A stretch of DNA of 15,298 nucleotides, taken from contig DASSOA010000124.1 of the NCBI GenBank assembly GCA_035701115.1, positions 1 through 15,298 of the forward strand, written 5' to 3'. Source of the DNA: DASSKW01 sp035701115 (lineage in GTDB: Bacteria > Pseudomonadota > Gammaproteobacteria > Natronospirales > REEB76). This document shows, piece after piece, positions 14,588 through 15,298 of the stretch (the first letter of the stretch is position 1; every line of letters begins with the position of its first letter). The notes under the pieces are model-generated. The model was not told where the DNA came from, ran no database searches, and saw nothing but the letters and a program-made list of their open reading frames with translations. A program made the position numbers and the translations under genes.

Positions 14588-15124
14588 TCAGGCCGGCGGC
14601 ATCAGCACCGTGTCGATTTCATGAATAACGCCGTTATTGGCTTTGATGTCGGCCGTGATGACTTTGGCATCGTTGACCATGACCTGGTTGTTGTCGCTGC
14701 GGATGGTTACCGATTTGCCCTCGAGCGTCTTGACCATGTGCGTCGGGCTGTCGATTCTGACCAGCTGGTGTGACGGCAGCTTGCGCGGCAACACGTGGTA
14801 TTTGAGGATCGAGACCAGCTCGGCCTTGTTTTCGGGTTTCAGCAGTTCGTCGAGTTTGCCGGCAGGCAGTTTGGCAAACGCCTCGTCGTTGGGCGCGAAC
14901 AGCGTATAACGACCACGACCTTCCAGGGTTGCCGTCAGTCCGGCGGCATCCAGCGCTTTCAGCAGGGTGGTGTACTGGCCTGCGCTTTGCAGCACCGCCA
15001 CGATGTTGTGTTCGGATTTCATTTTGCCGCCGACAGCGTGTGCGCCGAAGGAAACCAGCGCCAGCCCTGCCAGACCCAGCAGCAACACGGACGTGAATCG
15101 CGTCCACAGTTTCATGCGTTCCAT
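14588..15124 (-). CDS. Secreted fasciclin (FAS1) domain protein
   Basis: 178 residues. An N-terminal signal peptide (MERMKLWTRF, then the hydrophobic core SVLLLGLAGLALVSF and the likely cleavage motif AHA) is followed by one FAS1 domain. Typical FAS1 motifs are present: YTTLLKALDAAGLTATLEG, YTLFAPNDEAFAKLP, LVSILKYHVLPRKL, VTIRSDNNQVMVNDAKVI and NGVIHEIDTVLMPP at the end. FAS1 proteins are extracytoplasmic and usually act in adhesion or matrix binding; the ligand here is unknown. A GGAG site 8 nt before the ATG at 15122-15124 supports this start, although the frame is open to 15280 and another ATG (15115) follows three codons later. It has its own terminator and is probably monocistronic, with no evident tie to the lipid cluster. 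Confidence 0.92.
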   Translation of the reverse strand: MERMKLWTRFTSVLLLGLAGLALVSFGAHAVGGKMKSEHNIVAVLQSAGQYTTLLKALDAAGLTATLEGRGRYTLFAPNDEAFAKLPAGKLDELLKPENKAELVSILKYHVLPRKLPSHQLVRIDSPTHMVKTLEGKSVTIRSDNNQVMVNDAKVITADIKANNGVIHEIDTVLMPPA

Positions 15125-15201
15125 AGCGTGTACTCCACAAATGTTCATGCGGCCATCGCAGCCGCAATGCCAAGTTTGGGAGCATCGTCTGACCGCCGCC
15201 A

Positions 15202-15213
15202 TGACCGCGGTCA
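15202..15213. repeat. 12-bp perfect palindrome upstream of the fasciclin gene
   Basis: TGACCGCGGTCA is a perfect palindrome 78 bp upstream of the fasciclin start codon, in a 174-bp stretch to the window end that holds no gene I can support. Its position suits an operator, but short GC-rich palindromes arise easily by chance in such DNA. Confidence 0.25.
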
Positions 15214-15298
15214 ACCGGCCGACTTCCCGGGCATCACCGATGTGACATATGGTGCGGACGGAGAGGCCAGGGCTTTGCAAGCGGATTCCGCTACACTG

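Noticed and set aside
14447..14773. Plus-strand open frame of 108 codons antisense to the fasciclin gene
   Set aside because: It runs through the intrinsic terminator and opposite the FAS1 coding sequence, shows no recognisable motif and has no ribosome binding site.

Overview
The window looks like a piece of a fairly GC-rich proteobacterial chromosome, most likely gammaproteobacterial. This is inferred from protein style (GreB, TrxC with an N-terminal zinc ribbon, a YkgJ-type cysteine-cluster protein, an E. coli-length MsrA), the mix of GTG/TTG starts and the GGAG-type ribosome binding sites. The species cannot be fixed from sequence alone. No rRNA, tRNA, CRISPR array, insertion sequence or phage gene is visible.

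Positions 1-3445 carry ordinary housekeeping and stress genes. On the minus strand are trxC (cut by the window edge), greB, a YkgJ-family protein, a two-CBS-domain protein and a short-chain dehydrogenase. msrA runs divergently from the dehydrogenase on the plus strand.

Positions 3477-14311 hold what I read as one specialised-metabolite locus made of two operons that converge tail to tail. The plus-strand arm (3590-10790) encodes two paralogous membrane proteins with helical-repeat tails, an ABC ATPase and its ABC-2 permease, an acyl carrier protein, a complete beta-ketoacyl-ACP synthase and a shortened synthase-like partner that has lost its catalytic residues. The minus-strand arm (14311 to 10770) encodes DarA-like and DarB-like enzymes, known from dialkylresorcinol/cyclohexanedione biosynthesis, then a small unknown protein and a BtrH-like (butirosin acyltransferase-like) protein. 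The two arms overlap by 21 bp at their stop codons.

The likely division of labour is inference. The ACP and the synthase/partner pair build an unusual beta-ketoacyl thioester. DarB joins two acyl chains into a ring and DarA aromatises it. The BtrH-like protein moves an acyl group from the ACP onto an acceptor, or off-loads it. The ABC pair exports the lipid product, with the two membrane proteins as assembly or transport partners. A perfect 20-bp palindrome resembling a LuxR-type (las/lux) box sits between a good sigma-70-like promoter and the first gene of the plus arm, which suggests regulated expression.

Positions 14312-15298 return to non-cluster sequence: a spacer with a small palindrome, a strong intrinsic terminator on the minus strand, and a secreted fasciclin-domain protein that this terminator serves.
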